Notes: generated by a model from the sequence alone, not told the origin. A stretch of 36,803 bases of DNA from Candidatus Pacearchaeota archaeon (GCA_016866975.1 VGKP01000008.1:1-36803), one strand, 5' to 3'. Counted from the first letter of the stretch, positions 27,605 through 36,305 are shown. Translations and numbers: made by a program.

Positions 27605-27994
27605 ATGGATAAAGTTGTACATTTTGAAATTCCTTCGGATGATGTTGAGCGCGCGCAAAAGTTTTATCAATCTTGTTTTGGATGGCAGATCCAGTCGATT
27701 CCTGAAATGAAGTATACGATTATGCGCACTGGCCCTGTAGATGAGAAGATGATGCCGCAAGAACAAGGTTTTATTAATGGAGGCATGTTCAAGCGTTCGA
27801 GTCCTGTAAAGTCTCCAGTTATTACGATTTCTGTTGAAAATCTGGATGACACCTTCAAAAAGATTGAGGGCGCGGGCGGAAAGATACAGCGTGATGCGAA
27901 GGGTGAGGCAAAACTGAAAGTGGGAGACATGGGATGGGCAGCATATTTTGAAGATACTGAGGGCAATATCATGGGATTTTGGCAGAGCGCTTAG
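27605..27994 (+). CDS. VOC/glyoxalase-bleomycin resistance superfamily protein
   Basis: 'VVHFEIPSDDVERAQKFYQSCFGWQIQ...FEDTEGNIMGFWQ'. Confidence 0.9.
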   Translation: MDKVVHFEIPSDDVERAQKFYQSCFGWQIQSIPEMKYTIMRTGPVDEKMMPQEQGFINGGMFKRSSPVKSPVITISVENLDDTFKKIEGAGGKIQRDAKGEAKLKVGDMGWAAYFEDTEGNIMGFWQSA

Positions 27995-28010
27995 AGAACT
28001 CTCTTTTTCA

Positions 28011-29198
28011 TTATGCAGCAGCAAGTATTTCTGCTGGGGATTTTTCTTCACTTGTTGTTCTTTCCCGCGTCCAGGGAGGTGAGACTTTTCGTGTACCACA
28101 TGGCTGCGAGAGGCGGTAGCGGCAGGGAGTAAGGCGCAGCAAAGAATAGCCTTGCTCTCTTTGAAGGGCGGGCCAGTTCCTGCAGACCCAGTCGTGTTGC
28201 TTGATTTCTTCCATGAATTTTCTCCATTCATCTTCTTCTAAGAGGTGGAATCCGTAGAAATGCCCTGCGTTTCCTGAATTCACGACGATGCCTGGCATGT
28301 GGAGTTTCTCAAGCGCGAATTTCACATCATGATTTCCTGCGGCGAAGTCGATCATGGGAAGATGGTAGACTCCTGAAGATGTTTGTACTTTCGAGGTCAG
28401 GCCGAGCGCGTGATTAAGCGGAAGATTCTTGCATCGCTGTTCGAGGACTTGCGGAATCCATGTTGCTGGAATTTCTTCCAAACTTTTCACAGGATTAACG
28501 TGCTCTTCTTTTTTTTCTGATCTTGTCTTGTAGTTATCTCTTTGCCATCCTGTTCCTTTGATAACTCTCCATGGAGAGTAGGTTGCAAATGTGAAGGTCT
28601 CTATTTCAGGCAAGCGCTCTTGTATGCTTTGGAGAATTTGCGTGGCGCGAGCGTCGAATGCTTTGCAAAGTGTTTCTGGGCTGCGGAGATGAAGAAGCAA
28701 TTCTGTTTGCGCTTCGGTTGTCCAGCCTTGTTCATCGTATTCTCTCCGTGGTGAGATGACTTGATAACCGAGCTTTACTAACTCTGCACTTCCTCGAGGA
28801 AGATCTTTTTCAAACCCATCAGAATTGTTGACGATTGCAAGCTTGTGATGCGGGAAAAGATTTACAAGAGTGCGCGTCATGAGTAAATCAGAGTCGATGT
28901 GATATTTTTTCTCACCCTCTCTTTTCCATCTTGAATACCCTTTTTGATGTTCGGGTCTTACATACCGTTTCCAGTCACCACGCAATTCTATTTCCATGTA
29001 GAGATACGGGCCTGCATGAGATGGCTTGACGCGGAGAGCATACGTTGCAGGAGTGCCGTCAAAATAACCCTGCACAGGCAATCCGTCAAAGACTTTCCTA
29101 ACACGTGCAAGCTCCCTTTTAATTTCTTCTTTGGAGCAATTTCCTGCAAGGCTTGTGGGGTCGAGTTGTACGTTGTATTCCCAATGAGAGTCGTCCAT
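28011..29198 (-). CDS. Conserved-looking protein of unknown function
   Basis: MDDSHWEYNVQLDPTSLAGN...MIDFAAGNHDVKFALEKLHMPGIVVNSGNAGHFYGFHLL; ggagg upstream of ATG at 29198. Confidence 0.6.
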   Translation of the reverse strand: MDDSHWEYNVQLDPTSLAGNCSKEEIKRELARVRKVFDGLPVQGYFDGTPATYALRVKPSHAGPYLYMEIELRGDWKRYVRPEHQKGYSRWKREGEKKYHIDSDLLMTRTLVNLFPHHKLAIVNNSDGFEKDLPRGSAELVKLGYQVISPRREYDEQGWTTEAQTELLLHLRSPETLCKAFDARATQILQSIQERLPEIETFTFATYSPWRVIKGTGWQRDNYKTRSEKKEEHVNPVKSLEEIPATWIPQVLEQRCKNLPLNHALGLTSKVQTSSGVYHLPMIDFAAGNHDVKFALEKLHMPGIVVNSGNAGHFYGFHLLEEDEWRKFMEEIKQHDWVCRNWPALQREQGYSLLRLTPCRYRLSQPCGTRKVSPPWTRERTTSEEKSPAEILAAA

Positions 29199-29297
29199 TG
29201 TGTTTGTACTTTTTCCTCCTTCAAAAGCATTGTTGTTACAGAGTTTTTTCTTTTCTATGAACACAATGTTTAAAACGGCACTTATCCAAAGAGTTTC

Positions 29298-29867
29298 ATG
29301 GTAGTAGAACAGACTCTTGTATTATTGAAGCACGATAGCGTGCAGAGGGGCCTGATAGGGAAGGTACTTACAAGATTTGAGGATGCAGGGTTTAAGATAA
29401 AAGGGATTAAGATGGTCTGGGCCTCTGAAGATCTGGCAAAAAAACATTATGCAATCGATGAAATCTGGGCGAACCAGCTTTTTGAAAAGACAAAAGCAGG
29501 ATATGAAAAAGAAGGAAAGAAGATGCCTTATAAGACGCCTAATGAACTTGCGAATACAATCCAGGATTGGAACATGAAATTCCTGCGAGAAGGGCCTGTT
29601 GTTGCGATTGTGCTTGAAGGGCCTCATGCAGCGGAAATCGTAAGGAAGATGGTTGGAAGCACAGAGCCAAGACAGTCTGCCCCCGGAACAATACGCGGCG
29701 ATTTTGCAATAGTTGAATCTTACGCTCTTGCAGATACAAAGAAGAGGGTAATGCGCAATCTGATACACGCCTCTGATAGCGCAGTTAATGCCCAAAGAGA
29801 GATAAAACTATGGTTTGACAACCAAGAACTTCACGCATATACAAAAGAACTAGACAGGCATTTCTAA
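29298..29867 (+). CDS. ndk: Nucleoside-diphosphate kinase
   Basis: 'TLVLLKHDSVQRGLIGKVLTRFEDAGFKI', 'GTIRGDFAIVESYALADTKKRVMRNLIHASDS'. Confidence 0.92.
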   Translation: MVVEQTLVLLKHDSVQRGLIGKVLTRFEDAGFKIKGIKMVWASEDLAKKHYAIDEIWANQLFEKTKAGYEKEGKKMPYKTPNELANTIQDWNMKFLREGPVVAIVLEGPHAAEIVRKMVGSTEPRQSAPGTIRGDFAIVESYALADTKKRVMRNLIHASDSAVNAQREIKLWFDNQELHAYTKELDRHF

Positions 29868-29904
29868 GAGTAAAACTTATATACTAGTATTACTGTAATA
29901 CTTG

Positions 29905-30162
29905 ATGGATGAAGTTAAGAGCATTAAAGGAATTGATGACGAGACATGGAGAAAATTCAAGGCTTTAGCAGCAGCTAAACGTGTAACCATGGGAGTATTG
30001 CTTACTACAATGATTAAAGAATACGAGAAATATGCTAATGACGTCTGGGATAAAATACTTCACGGCGAGAAAATATTATCTGATGAAGAAGCTGAAGAGA
30101 TGCATACAGTCTCAAGAAAACTCAGAAAAGAAAATTGGGTGAGAAATGCGTCTCGTTCTTGA
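29905..30162 (+). CDS. VapB-like antitoxin
   Basis: Short ORF 'IDDETWRKFKALAAAKRVTMGVLLTTMIKEY' immediately upstream of and overlapping a PIN-domain gene. Confidence 0.72.
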   Translation: MDEVKSIKGIDDETWRKFKALAAAKRVTMGVLLTTMIKEYEKYANDVWDKILHGEKILSDEEAEEMHTVSRKLRKENWVRNASRS

Positions 30163-30523
30163 TACGTCCATCATTATAGAACTAGAGAGAAAAAATAAAG
30201 CCATTGAAATGCAAATTGAGGATTTAAGAAAGATTCATCCATTTCCGCCTCAAATCAGCTTCTATACTTATTTTGAATTTTTAGAAGGGATTGTTAAAAA
30301 GTCTGATAAAAATAAACTACGGTCTCAGCAATTCATTTCGCTCTTTGAAATCCTTCAGACTAGTTCTGCTACGGCGAATCATCTAGTCTTATTAAAACAA
30401 AAATATGCGTTGCCTATTCCAGATCTATTTATTGCGGCGCAAGTCATGGAAACTAATGCAGTATTAGTGACTAAGGATAAAGATTTTGAGCAAATTAAAG
30501 AAATACAAAAGATTATTCTTTAA
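30146..30523 (+). CDS. VapC-like PIN-domain toxin
   Basis: 'MRLVLDTSIIIELER...SFYTYFEFLEG...LPIPDLFIAAQVMETNAVLVTKDKDFEQI'. Confidence 0.88.
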   Translation: MRLVLDTSIIIELERKNKAIEMQIEDLRKIHPFPPQISFYTYFEFLEGIVKKSDKNKLRSQQFISLFEILQTSSATANHLVLLKQKYALPIPDLFIAAQVMETNAVLVTKDKDFEQIKEIQKIIL

Positions 30524-30716
30524 CTATTTTTCAAACTTTAAGAATCTCGCTTCATAAGATTATTGAGTACATCTGAAACATATCTGAAAAGCTCTGGGCT
30601 AAAGCTGCAGAGCGTGTGCAAAGTGGGTTTCTCAGTGTCAAAGAATCTGACATATAACTTATACATATTGTCCTTGACAGGCAAACCTTTAAAATACTCC
30701 CCCCTTATCTCTTTGA

Positions 30717-30787
30717 GCTCCCATAGTTTATCGGATAGAATGCAACCTTGCGGAGGTTGAGGGCGAGGTTCAATTCCTCGTGGGAGC
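30717..30787 (+). tRNA. tRNA-Arg, anticodon GCG
   Basis: Acceptor GCTCCCA/TGGGAGC, D-arm GTTT/GAAT, anticodon arm CAACC-TTGCGGA-GGTTG, T-arm CGAGG-TTCAATT-CCTCG; 71 nt without CCA. Confidence 0.9.
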
Positions 30788-30986
30788 GTATGAATTGAAA
30801 GTGCTCACAGAACTTCGTTCCGTGGCAACCTTCGTGAGGTCAAGGAACTTGACGCAAACCACACCTCATCGGGAATCTAAGATTCCTGACTGTTATCGAG
30901 GATTTAAATCCTTGAGGTTTAGGGCGTGATGGCGCATCGTGCTTTGAACGCATTCACTCAGGTGTTCAATTCCTCGTGGGAACGTA
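30768..30986 (+). repeat. Partial tRNA-Arg duplication: 23-nt direct repeats (att-like) flanking a palindrome-rich insert
   Basis: GTTCAATTCCTCGTGGGAGCGTA at 30768-30790 and GTTCAATTCCTCGTGGGAACGTA at 30964-30986 (22/23). Confidence 0.85.
30839..30947 (+). repeat. PE1/PE2 composite copy F (left PE1 hairpin missing, PE2-like double hairpin nested)
   Basis: gtcaaggaacttgacgcaaaccacacctcatcgggaatctaagattcctgactgttatcgaggatttaaatccttgaggtttagggcgtgatggcgcatcgtgctttga. Confidence 0.8.
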
Positions 30987-31553
30987 CTATTCAATGAATC
31001 CTTCTATGATATATAGATTTTCTTTTCCAGAATGGTGATTAATATATTGTATGAACTTATGACGATTTTTAGTTTTTTGAATAAGATTAAAACTATTTCC
31101 TTCGAGAGGAAAAAGAATTGGCTGCTGGTCATGTGCAACATACACTGTGTGGCCACCCCATTTAGTATCCCATCTTTTCATTATCAATATAAAGAATTCC
31201 AGTCTATCTCCTATAGCTTCCGAGTCGTGCAGAAGAGTGTAGTCTTTATGGCCAAATCTTAGACATCTATAATTCACATTCTTCGCTTTCTTTCTAGTAA
31301 TCTCAGAAATCCAAGAGAGAAACGCTTTGTCTTTCAATAAATTGATATCTATGTCGTGTTCAGAATAAGAAAAACGGTCAGCGATCTTCTTATGGGCAGG
31401 AGTCATTCTGTCTAAATTATTCAACAAAGATTCGTAAGAATTGATGGAAAGAAAGTTGGGAAGATTGATTATATGCGGGTCTGACTCAATATAACTATTT
31501 TTTATCTGATCTATTATATCTTTCTTAAGGTAGAGAGGGTTTATATCTTCCAT
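30987..31553 (-). CDS. 2OG-Fe(II) oxygenase-like protein, probably degenerate metal site
   Basis: 'YTLLHDSEAIGDRLEFFILIMKRWDTKWGGHTVYV' resembles the Tpa1/Ofd1-type core. Confidence 0.6.
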   Translation of the reverse strand: MEDINPLYLKKDIIDQIKNSYIESDPHIINLPNFLSINSYESLLNNLDRMTPAHKKIADRFSYSEHDIDINLLKDKAFLSWISEITRKKAKNVNYRCLRFGHKDYTLLHDSEAIGDRLEFFILIMKRWDTKWGGHTVYVAHDQQPILFPLEGNSFNLIQKTKNRHKFIQYINHHSGKENLYIIEGFIE

Positions 31554-32161
31554 CAATAGAACCATCCTCCTATGGCATATCTTTTCTTTGCGGAAAGGAC
31601 TTCTTCTACTTCATGCCAGCTTTGAGAAGAGACCTTAAAGAGAATCATAGAGTTCCATACTGGAATGTATCTTCTAACTATCTCTCCTGGCTTTCCTTCT
31701 TTATCCGATAATAATGCCAACGCGCCCCCATCTTGTTCCGTGAATCTTGATGAAAGGTAATAGATATATGCTATACTTCTTTTTTCCAATCTGTCATCTT
31801 GGCAGAGCAAGAAATCAGTGTCTTCGTAGAGAGAACCGGCCATGTCTATCTTTCCTTTAAGAGAAACTCCAGTTATTTTGGATATCTGCCTGATGAAATC
31901 TTTGCTTGAGAAGAGCAGATATAGTTCTTTAAGTGCAAGGTCTTTTGTAGTTGAGAGATCATTTGTCTGAGAAAGAGAGAAAAGGTCGCTGTGTTTCTTC
32001 TCAAATTTCTCTTTCATTATGGATTTTCTTATATTTTGCGCGTCTCGCTCTGCAAGGAGATCATTGATCACGATGTGAGGAAATGGAGAGTTATCCCTAA
32101 ACGTTTTAGCCAAAGAATCCAAATTATCAGAAATATTTATCTTCATCCTGTCAAAGAGCAA
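31553..32161 (-). CDS. 2OG-Fe(II) oxygenase-like protein (Tpa1/Ofd1 type)
   Basis: 'DFLLCQDDRLEKRSIAYIYYLSSRFTEQDGGALALL' and 'MILFKVSSQSWHEVEEVLSAKKRYAIGGWFY'. Confidence 0.78.
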   Translation of the reverse strand: MLFDRMKINISDNLDSLAKTFRDNSPFPHIVINDLLAERDAQNIRKSIMKEKFEKKHSDLFSLSQTNDLSTTKDLALKELYLLFSSKDFIRQISKITGVSLKGKIDMAGSLYEDTDFLLCQDDRLEKRSIAYIYYLSSRFTEQDGGALALLSDKEGKPGEIVRRYIPVWNSMILFKVSSQSWHEVEEVLSAKKRYAIGGWFY

Positions 32162-32253
32162 TTACTATTTAAAAATATAAGTAAAGATGATTTTGTAGAA
32201 TAGATTGATTTTTTTGTGAAGTCCACTAATAGATAACTGCCTACAATATTCAT

Positions 32254-32300
32254 GTAACATACCTTGCCCTTTAGGGCATGGTACGCATCGTTTTTTTGAT
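32254..32300 (+). repeat. PE1 right-end remnant, copy H
   Basis: gtaacaTACCtTGCCCtttaGGGCAtGGTAcgcatcgtttttttgat; 3' end cgcatcgtttttttgat shared with PE1. Confidence 0.65.
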
Positions 32301-32340
32301 CCATAAAAACATTTTAATAAGTAGTATCTGATTGAAATAA

Positions 32341-32964
32341 ATGATTGAGAAAGATAGCCTTTTAGATGAGCTAAAAAAAAGAGTTATTGAAGCAAATCTG
32401 CCTTTGCATGAAGGTGCGACGAATGTAGTGATGGGAAAGGGAAGTCCTGATGCACCCATACTTTTTATTGGAGAGGCTCCAGGAAGGAACGAAGATTTGC
32501 AAGGGATGCCTTTCGTGGGTGCCGCGGGAAAGAATTTAGATAAATTGCTTGCAGCTGTTGGACTATCATTGCAGGAAGTGTATGTCGCAAATATCCTGAA
32601 ATATAGGCCGCCTGAAAACAGGGTTCCTAGTCCTGATGAAATAAAGACACATACGCCCTTTTTGATTGAGCAGATAAAGATAATCAGGCCCAAAGTGGTA
32701 TGTTCTCTAGGCAACTATGCCACTAAATTCTTTCTTGCCGGATTAAAGCCAGATGCAATGGATATGCAACCAGGAATCACTCAAGTACATGGAAGATTGA
32801 AAGAGGTGGAATTTGATGGAATAAAGTTCAAATTAATACCTTTATTTCACCCTGCGGCCATAATATATAACAGAAAACTCATCCCTTTATGGGAGAAAGA
32901 CATGGAAGTTGTCAAAGAATCTTTAGGGAAAGGGGCCCAGAGAACTTTATTCCTTAAGTTTTAA
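32341..32964 (+). CDS. Family 4-like uracil-DNA glycosylase lacking the [4Fe-4S] cysteines
   Basis: 'FIGEAPGRNEDLQGMPFVGAAGKNLDKLL', 'VANILKYRPPENRVPSPDEI', 'FHPAAIIYN'. Confidence 0.88.
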   Translation: MIEKDSLLDELKKRVIEANLPLHEGATNVVMGKGSPDAPILFIGEAPGRNEDLQGMPFVGAAGKNLDKLLAAVGLSLQEVYVANILKYRPPENRVPSPDEIKTHTPFLIEQIKIIRPKVVCSLGNYATKFFLAGLKPDAMDMQPGITQVHGRLKEVEFDGIKFKLIPLFHPAAIIYNRKLIPLWEKDMEVVKESLGKGAQRTLFLKF

Positions 32965-33309
32965 GTCTATTCCCCCTGCAAGGAGATTGGCATGATTGCC
33001 CTTTGTCTTATCTACAGGAAACCGCCCCTCATATTCAGCCATAACTTCATCTATTGCTTTCTGCGAGTCGACGTTGCAAAGATAAGAGATCTTGAGAATC
33101 AAATATAACATGTCTCCAATAAAATTCTCGACTTCAGGATGCTCTTTTTGGATTAGCTTTTGTTGTGTCGAAACATCTACCCACTTAATAATATTCCAAA
33201 ATTCCCCTATCTCCTCATTCATGTTAAGAAGGAGATCCTTTATACATCCAGGGTCACTCCAATCACGGGCATCGTTAAATCTCTTAATGGTTTCTTGAGT
33301 CTGATTCAT
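32947..33309 (-). CDS. MazG-like nucleotide pyrophosphohydrolase
   Basis: 'RFNDARDWSDPGCIKDLLLNMNEEIGEFWNIIKW...VENFIGDMLYLILKISYLCNVD'. Confidence 0.82.
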   Translation of the reverse strand: MNQTQETIKRFNDARDWSDPGCIKDLLLNMNEEIGEFWNIIKWVDVSTQQKLIQKEHPEVENFIGDMLYLILKISYLCNVDSQKAIDEVMAEYEGRFPVDKTKGNHANLLAGGIDLKLKE

Positions 33310-33365
33310 AACTTTTGGAAGAAAATAGACATTAAATCATTATATGTGCTGAACAATCTATTTAT

Positions 33366-33500
33366 CTATTTTGTCTTTGGAGCGTCTGGGAGCCGGATAT
33401 ACTTGTAATGTGCTTTTTCTGAAAGGCCATTGCAAGATGGACATTTCTGTTTAAGAGTATAGACTTTCTTATCGTGATTATCGCATTTTCTAAGTTTCAT
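33366..33500 (-). CDS. Ribosome biogenesis protein Nop10
   Basis: Not in ORF track; MKLRKCDNHDKKVYTLKQKCPSCNGLSEKAHYKYIRLPDAPKTK (44 aa). Confidence 0.9.
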   Translation of the reverse strand: MKLRKCDNHDKKVYTLKQKCPSCNGLSEKAHYKYIRLPDAPKTK

Positions 33501-33754
33501 TTTAAAATTAAGAGGTCTGAAAGATCTGGAAATACGCTACGATAGTTTTTATTTGAAGGCATTATCCTCTGATCTGTAAGGTGCACAGCCCTTGCGCGCA
33601 AGACTCGTGTAACTTCATCAGCCATAGAATCTTCCACTTCATAAATCCTATAGAATTCTTTAGGAGTGCTCTTCAGACCTTTGTCTTCCCTGCCAGGCTT
33701 CCTAGTGAATACTGCCCAACCTGTTCTATAAATAATGCCTATCTCAACACTCAT
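33497..33754 (-). CDS. Hypothetical 85-aa protein between aIF2-alpha and Nop10
   Basis: MSVEIGIIYRTGWAVFTRKPGREDKGLKSTPKEFYRIYEVEDSM...; ATGA-type overlaps on both sides. Confidence 0.65.
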   Translation of the reverse strand: MSVEIGIIYRTGWAVFTRKPGREDKGLKSTPKEFYRIYEVEDSMADEVTRVLRARAVHLTDQRIMPSNKNYRSVFPDLSDLLILK

Positions 33755-34449
33755 TTTTCCTTCGCCTCAAAGAACAATTTTTTTTCCTTGGCCTTTTTTT
33801 CTATCTCTTCTATGGCAGAACTAACCTTGGAATTCGCTTCTTTGAAATCTTTTGCTTTGCTTATGATGGCAAACTGAGAAGACCCAAGGTAAGAAATTTC
33901 TACGCCTTTTATATCAAGAGCTTTTTTAATCTCCTCAACTCCTGAAGATGAAGTGCTTCTAAGGATTATCACTCTTTTAGCTTTCTTCTCAGTCTCTTTC
34001 TTCTCAGATAATATTTTTGCAAGACTCTGCGCCTCTTCCTTGCTCATCACTTTATCCAAGATTGATTGATCTTCTCTTGCCTTGTCAAAGAAACTCCATA
34101 ATCTGTCTTTCTCCTTTATCTTAGATATTATCTTATCAGGATCCTTCGAGACTGTCTTCAACTGGCTTAGGGCAGTCTTTTCTTTTTGATATCTCTCAAG
34201 TATCTCTTCTTTCTCTTTTGCAGTAACCCTCCTTAAGCTAAGTTGTACATCATCATTTGTTATATTCAGGACTTTGCAGACTATTTTCTTGTTCACAGAA
34301 ACGTGCTCTCTCAAATTCCTTATTCTTCCAGCCGCAACTTCAGACATGGATATTGAACCTTGCCCATCCTCTTCTATATTGACAAAAACAGTCGTTCCTT
34401 CTATGCTCTTGACAGTGCACATCACCAAGTCGTCAATTTTTAATTCCAT
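33751..34449 (-). CDS. Translation initiation factor aIF2 subunit alpha
   Basis: S1 domain 'DDLVMCTVKSIEGTTVFVNIEEDGQGSISMSEVAAGRIRNLREHVSVNKKIVCKVLNI'. Confidence 0.92.
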   Translation of the reverse strand: MELKIDDLVMCTVKSIEGTTVFVNIEEDGQGSISMSEVAAGRIRNLREHVSVNKKIVCKVLNITNDDVQLSLRRVTAKEKEEILERYQKEKTALSQLKTVSKDPDKIISKIKEKDRLWSFFDKAREDQSILDKVMSKEEAQSLAKILSEKKETEKKAKRVIILRSTSSSGVEEIKKALDIKGVEISYLGSSQFAIISKAKDFKEANSKVSSAIEEIEKKAKEKKLFFEAKEK

Positions 34450-34610
34450 AATATCTCCTTAATGAAGGCGCGCATCTTTCCTTTTCCTCCACTAGTTTTC
34501 ATAAGAAGATAGTTACATTTAACGCATTTTATCTTAGATGACGCCTTGCCGAACACAACCTGTTTCTGCTTGCATCTTGGGCATCCTACCCTAAGGAACT
34601 TGCTTTCCAT
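34440..34610 (-). CDS. 30S ribosomal protein S27e
   Basis: Not in ORF track; MESKFLRVGCPRCKQKQVVFGKASSKIKCVKCNYLLMKTSGGKGKMRAFIKEILWN. Confidence 0.9.
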   Translation of the reverse strand: MESKFLRVGCPRCKQKQVVFGKASSKIKCVKCNYLLMKTSGGKGKMRAFIKEILWN

Positions 34611-34642
34611 CAAAAAGCATATCTTTGGTGTCTTTTAAACTT

Positions 34643-35965
34643 TTAGCTGGAGGATGCGGACAACCTTGGTTCGAGAATACTCTTAAGACTTTCAATGAAC
34701 TTATCTTCTTGTTCTTTTGCAATCAAACACCCCGCAGCATTAGGGTGACCTCCTACCTCTCCACCTATCTCTACAACTGCCTTATGCAGGACATCGCGGA
34801 CATTCCTTCCTTCCCTGCCTACCATCCTGGCTGAAACCTTTATCTTATTTTCGTTGTATGCAAGAGCTACTATGATTGTACCTTCATTGTAAGTTGGAGA
34901 TCTTGAAATAATAGATGCAACTGTCCCAATTATAGTGTCTTTAATATTATTTCTTGCATTTATTATCGTATAATCTTTCCCAGAGATCTTCTCTGATTCT
35001 GAGACGTACTTCAAGGCCGCTATTAGATGTTGCTTATATTCGTGGTATATCTTCTCTGCCTCTTCCCTACATCTTCTATTTCCAAGGCAAAATCCTAGAG
35101 AGATATGCGGAAAATCCATCCTACTGCAGGCGTTAATCAAGGCCGAAAACTCTCTAGCATCTTCTTGTTTGTTGAACAATTTGATAAGATATAAATTTCC
35201 TATTAGAGTATGAAGCGCTTTTTCGTCCACTCCTCTAAGCATTATTGCAGTAATCAAGTTGCTCATCTCTTCTTCTGTCAACTCATAGAGAGCCTTGTAC
35301 CTGCCTTCAATTCTGGGTATTTTTGCATCTCGAAGTATTTCGCTTGCTCCCTTGTAAGAACCAGTCACACCAGGTATAAATGGATTTGAAGAATATTCCA
35401 GCGCCCTGTCAAGGGGCCGAGATGAAGGGTAAAGGAGAAGCCCCTTTTTTATGGTCGTGTCTGCATCCTTCAAAATCTCATCATAAACTTTTCCCAAGTT
35501 TTTTTCCAGTGTATCCCCGACCATGCCAATAACTGCAAGATGGGCAAGGTCTTTATTATACTCAGACAATGTTTTTGCGAAAAGATAACATATGCCTGCC
35601 CCTGACAACATTTCATGGTTTTCAAGAAGAGGATTAACCATGAGGACGTTTGATGGGATTTGCTGGATAATCTCGTGATGGTCAAAAATAACTACTTCCG
35701 TGTTTTTTTCTTTCAGATAGTCCAAGCTGCCAGATGCAAGGTCAAGAAAAATAAGAAGATGGTTATCTGGAAGCGACTTAATAAATGGCTCTTCAAGACC
35801 TTTCACTATCTGAAGTGAGAATTTCTTGTTCCATCTTTGCATGGCTCTTGAAAAGATTGCCGCGGATGTTATGCCGTCTGTATCATAGTGACTTATGACA
35901 ATTATTGGCTTCTTTTTGCTTACAGATTCTATCAGAGTAATTGCTTCTTGTAATCTTTCTTTCAT
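34643..35965 (-). CDS. DHH-family phosphoesterase (RecJ-like)
   Basis: 'IVISHYDTDGITSAAIFSRAMQ', 'FLDLASGSLDYL', 'VVIFDHHEI', C-terminal 'GGEVGGHPNAAGC' (DHHA1). Confidence 0.9.
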   Translation of the reverse strand: MKERLQEAITLIESVSKKKPIIVISHYDTDGITSAAIFSRAMQRWNKKFSLQIVKGLEEPFIKSLPDNHLLIFLDLASGSLDYLKEKNTEVVIFDHHEIIQQIPSNVLMVNPLLENHEMLSGAGICYLFAKTLSEYNKDLAHLAVIGMVGDTLEKNLGKVYDEILKDADTTIKKGLLLYPSSRPLDRALEYSSNPFIPGVTGSYKGASEILRDAKIPRIEGRYKALYELTEEEMSNLITAIMLRGVDEKALHTLIGNLYLIKLFNKQEDAREFSALINACSRMDFPHISLGFCLGNRRCREEAEKIYHEYKQHLIAALKYVSESEKISGKDYTIINARNNIKDTIIGTVASIISRSPTYNEGTIIVALAYNENKIKVSARMVGREGRNVRDVLHKAVVEIGGEVGGHPNAAGCLIAKEQEDKFIESLKSILEPRLSASSS

Positions 35966-35984
35966 AAGACCTCTTTTTAATCTC

Positions 35985-36305
35985 TTATTCAGACGGTTTA
36001 ACTAACCAAAGATTCTTTGTAAGAGATTTCTTAGCAGTATAGTCATGCTTGTGCTTCTTCTGATGTTCTTCCAGATTCTTTATCTTATTCTGGACTCTGG
36101 TCTGATCTGAATTGTCTTGTATCTTTGCATCGGAGAGTATATGAGTTATCTTTTTTCCCAATAGCTTTGCCCTAGGAATGCCGTGCTGGTCACGTAGAAT
36201 GATCCCTATTTTTGAAGGAGTATTTCCTTGTTTGTAAAGGTCAACAACAAGCTTCTCCATCTCTGCAGGTTTCATCTTGACCCATTCTGGTTTTGATTCT
36301 GTCAT
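35985..36305 (-). CDS. 30S ribosomal protein S15
   Basis: 'LVVDLYKQGNTPSKIGIILRDQHGIPRAKLLGKKITHILSDAKI'. Confidence 0.9.
   Translation of the reverse strand: MTESKPEWVKMKPAEMEKLVVDLYKQGNTPSKIGIILRDQHGIPRAKLLGKKITHILSDAKIQDNSDQTRVQNKIKNLEEHQKKHKHDYTAKKSLTKNLWLVKPSE

Noticed and set aside
27587-28231. 214-aa ORF antisense to the VOC gene
   Set aside because: Composition is typical of shadow ORFs and it overlaps two better-supported genes.
29322-29795. 157-aa ORF antisense to ndk
   Set aside because: Shadow of a strongly conserved gene.
30563-30760. 65-aa ORF on + strand
   Set aside because: Overlaps the well-supported tRNA-Arg; no recognisable protein motif.
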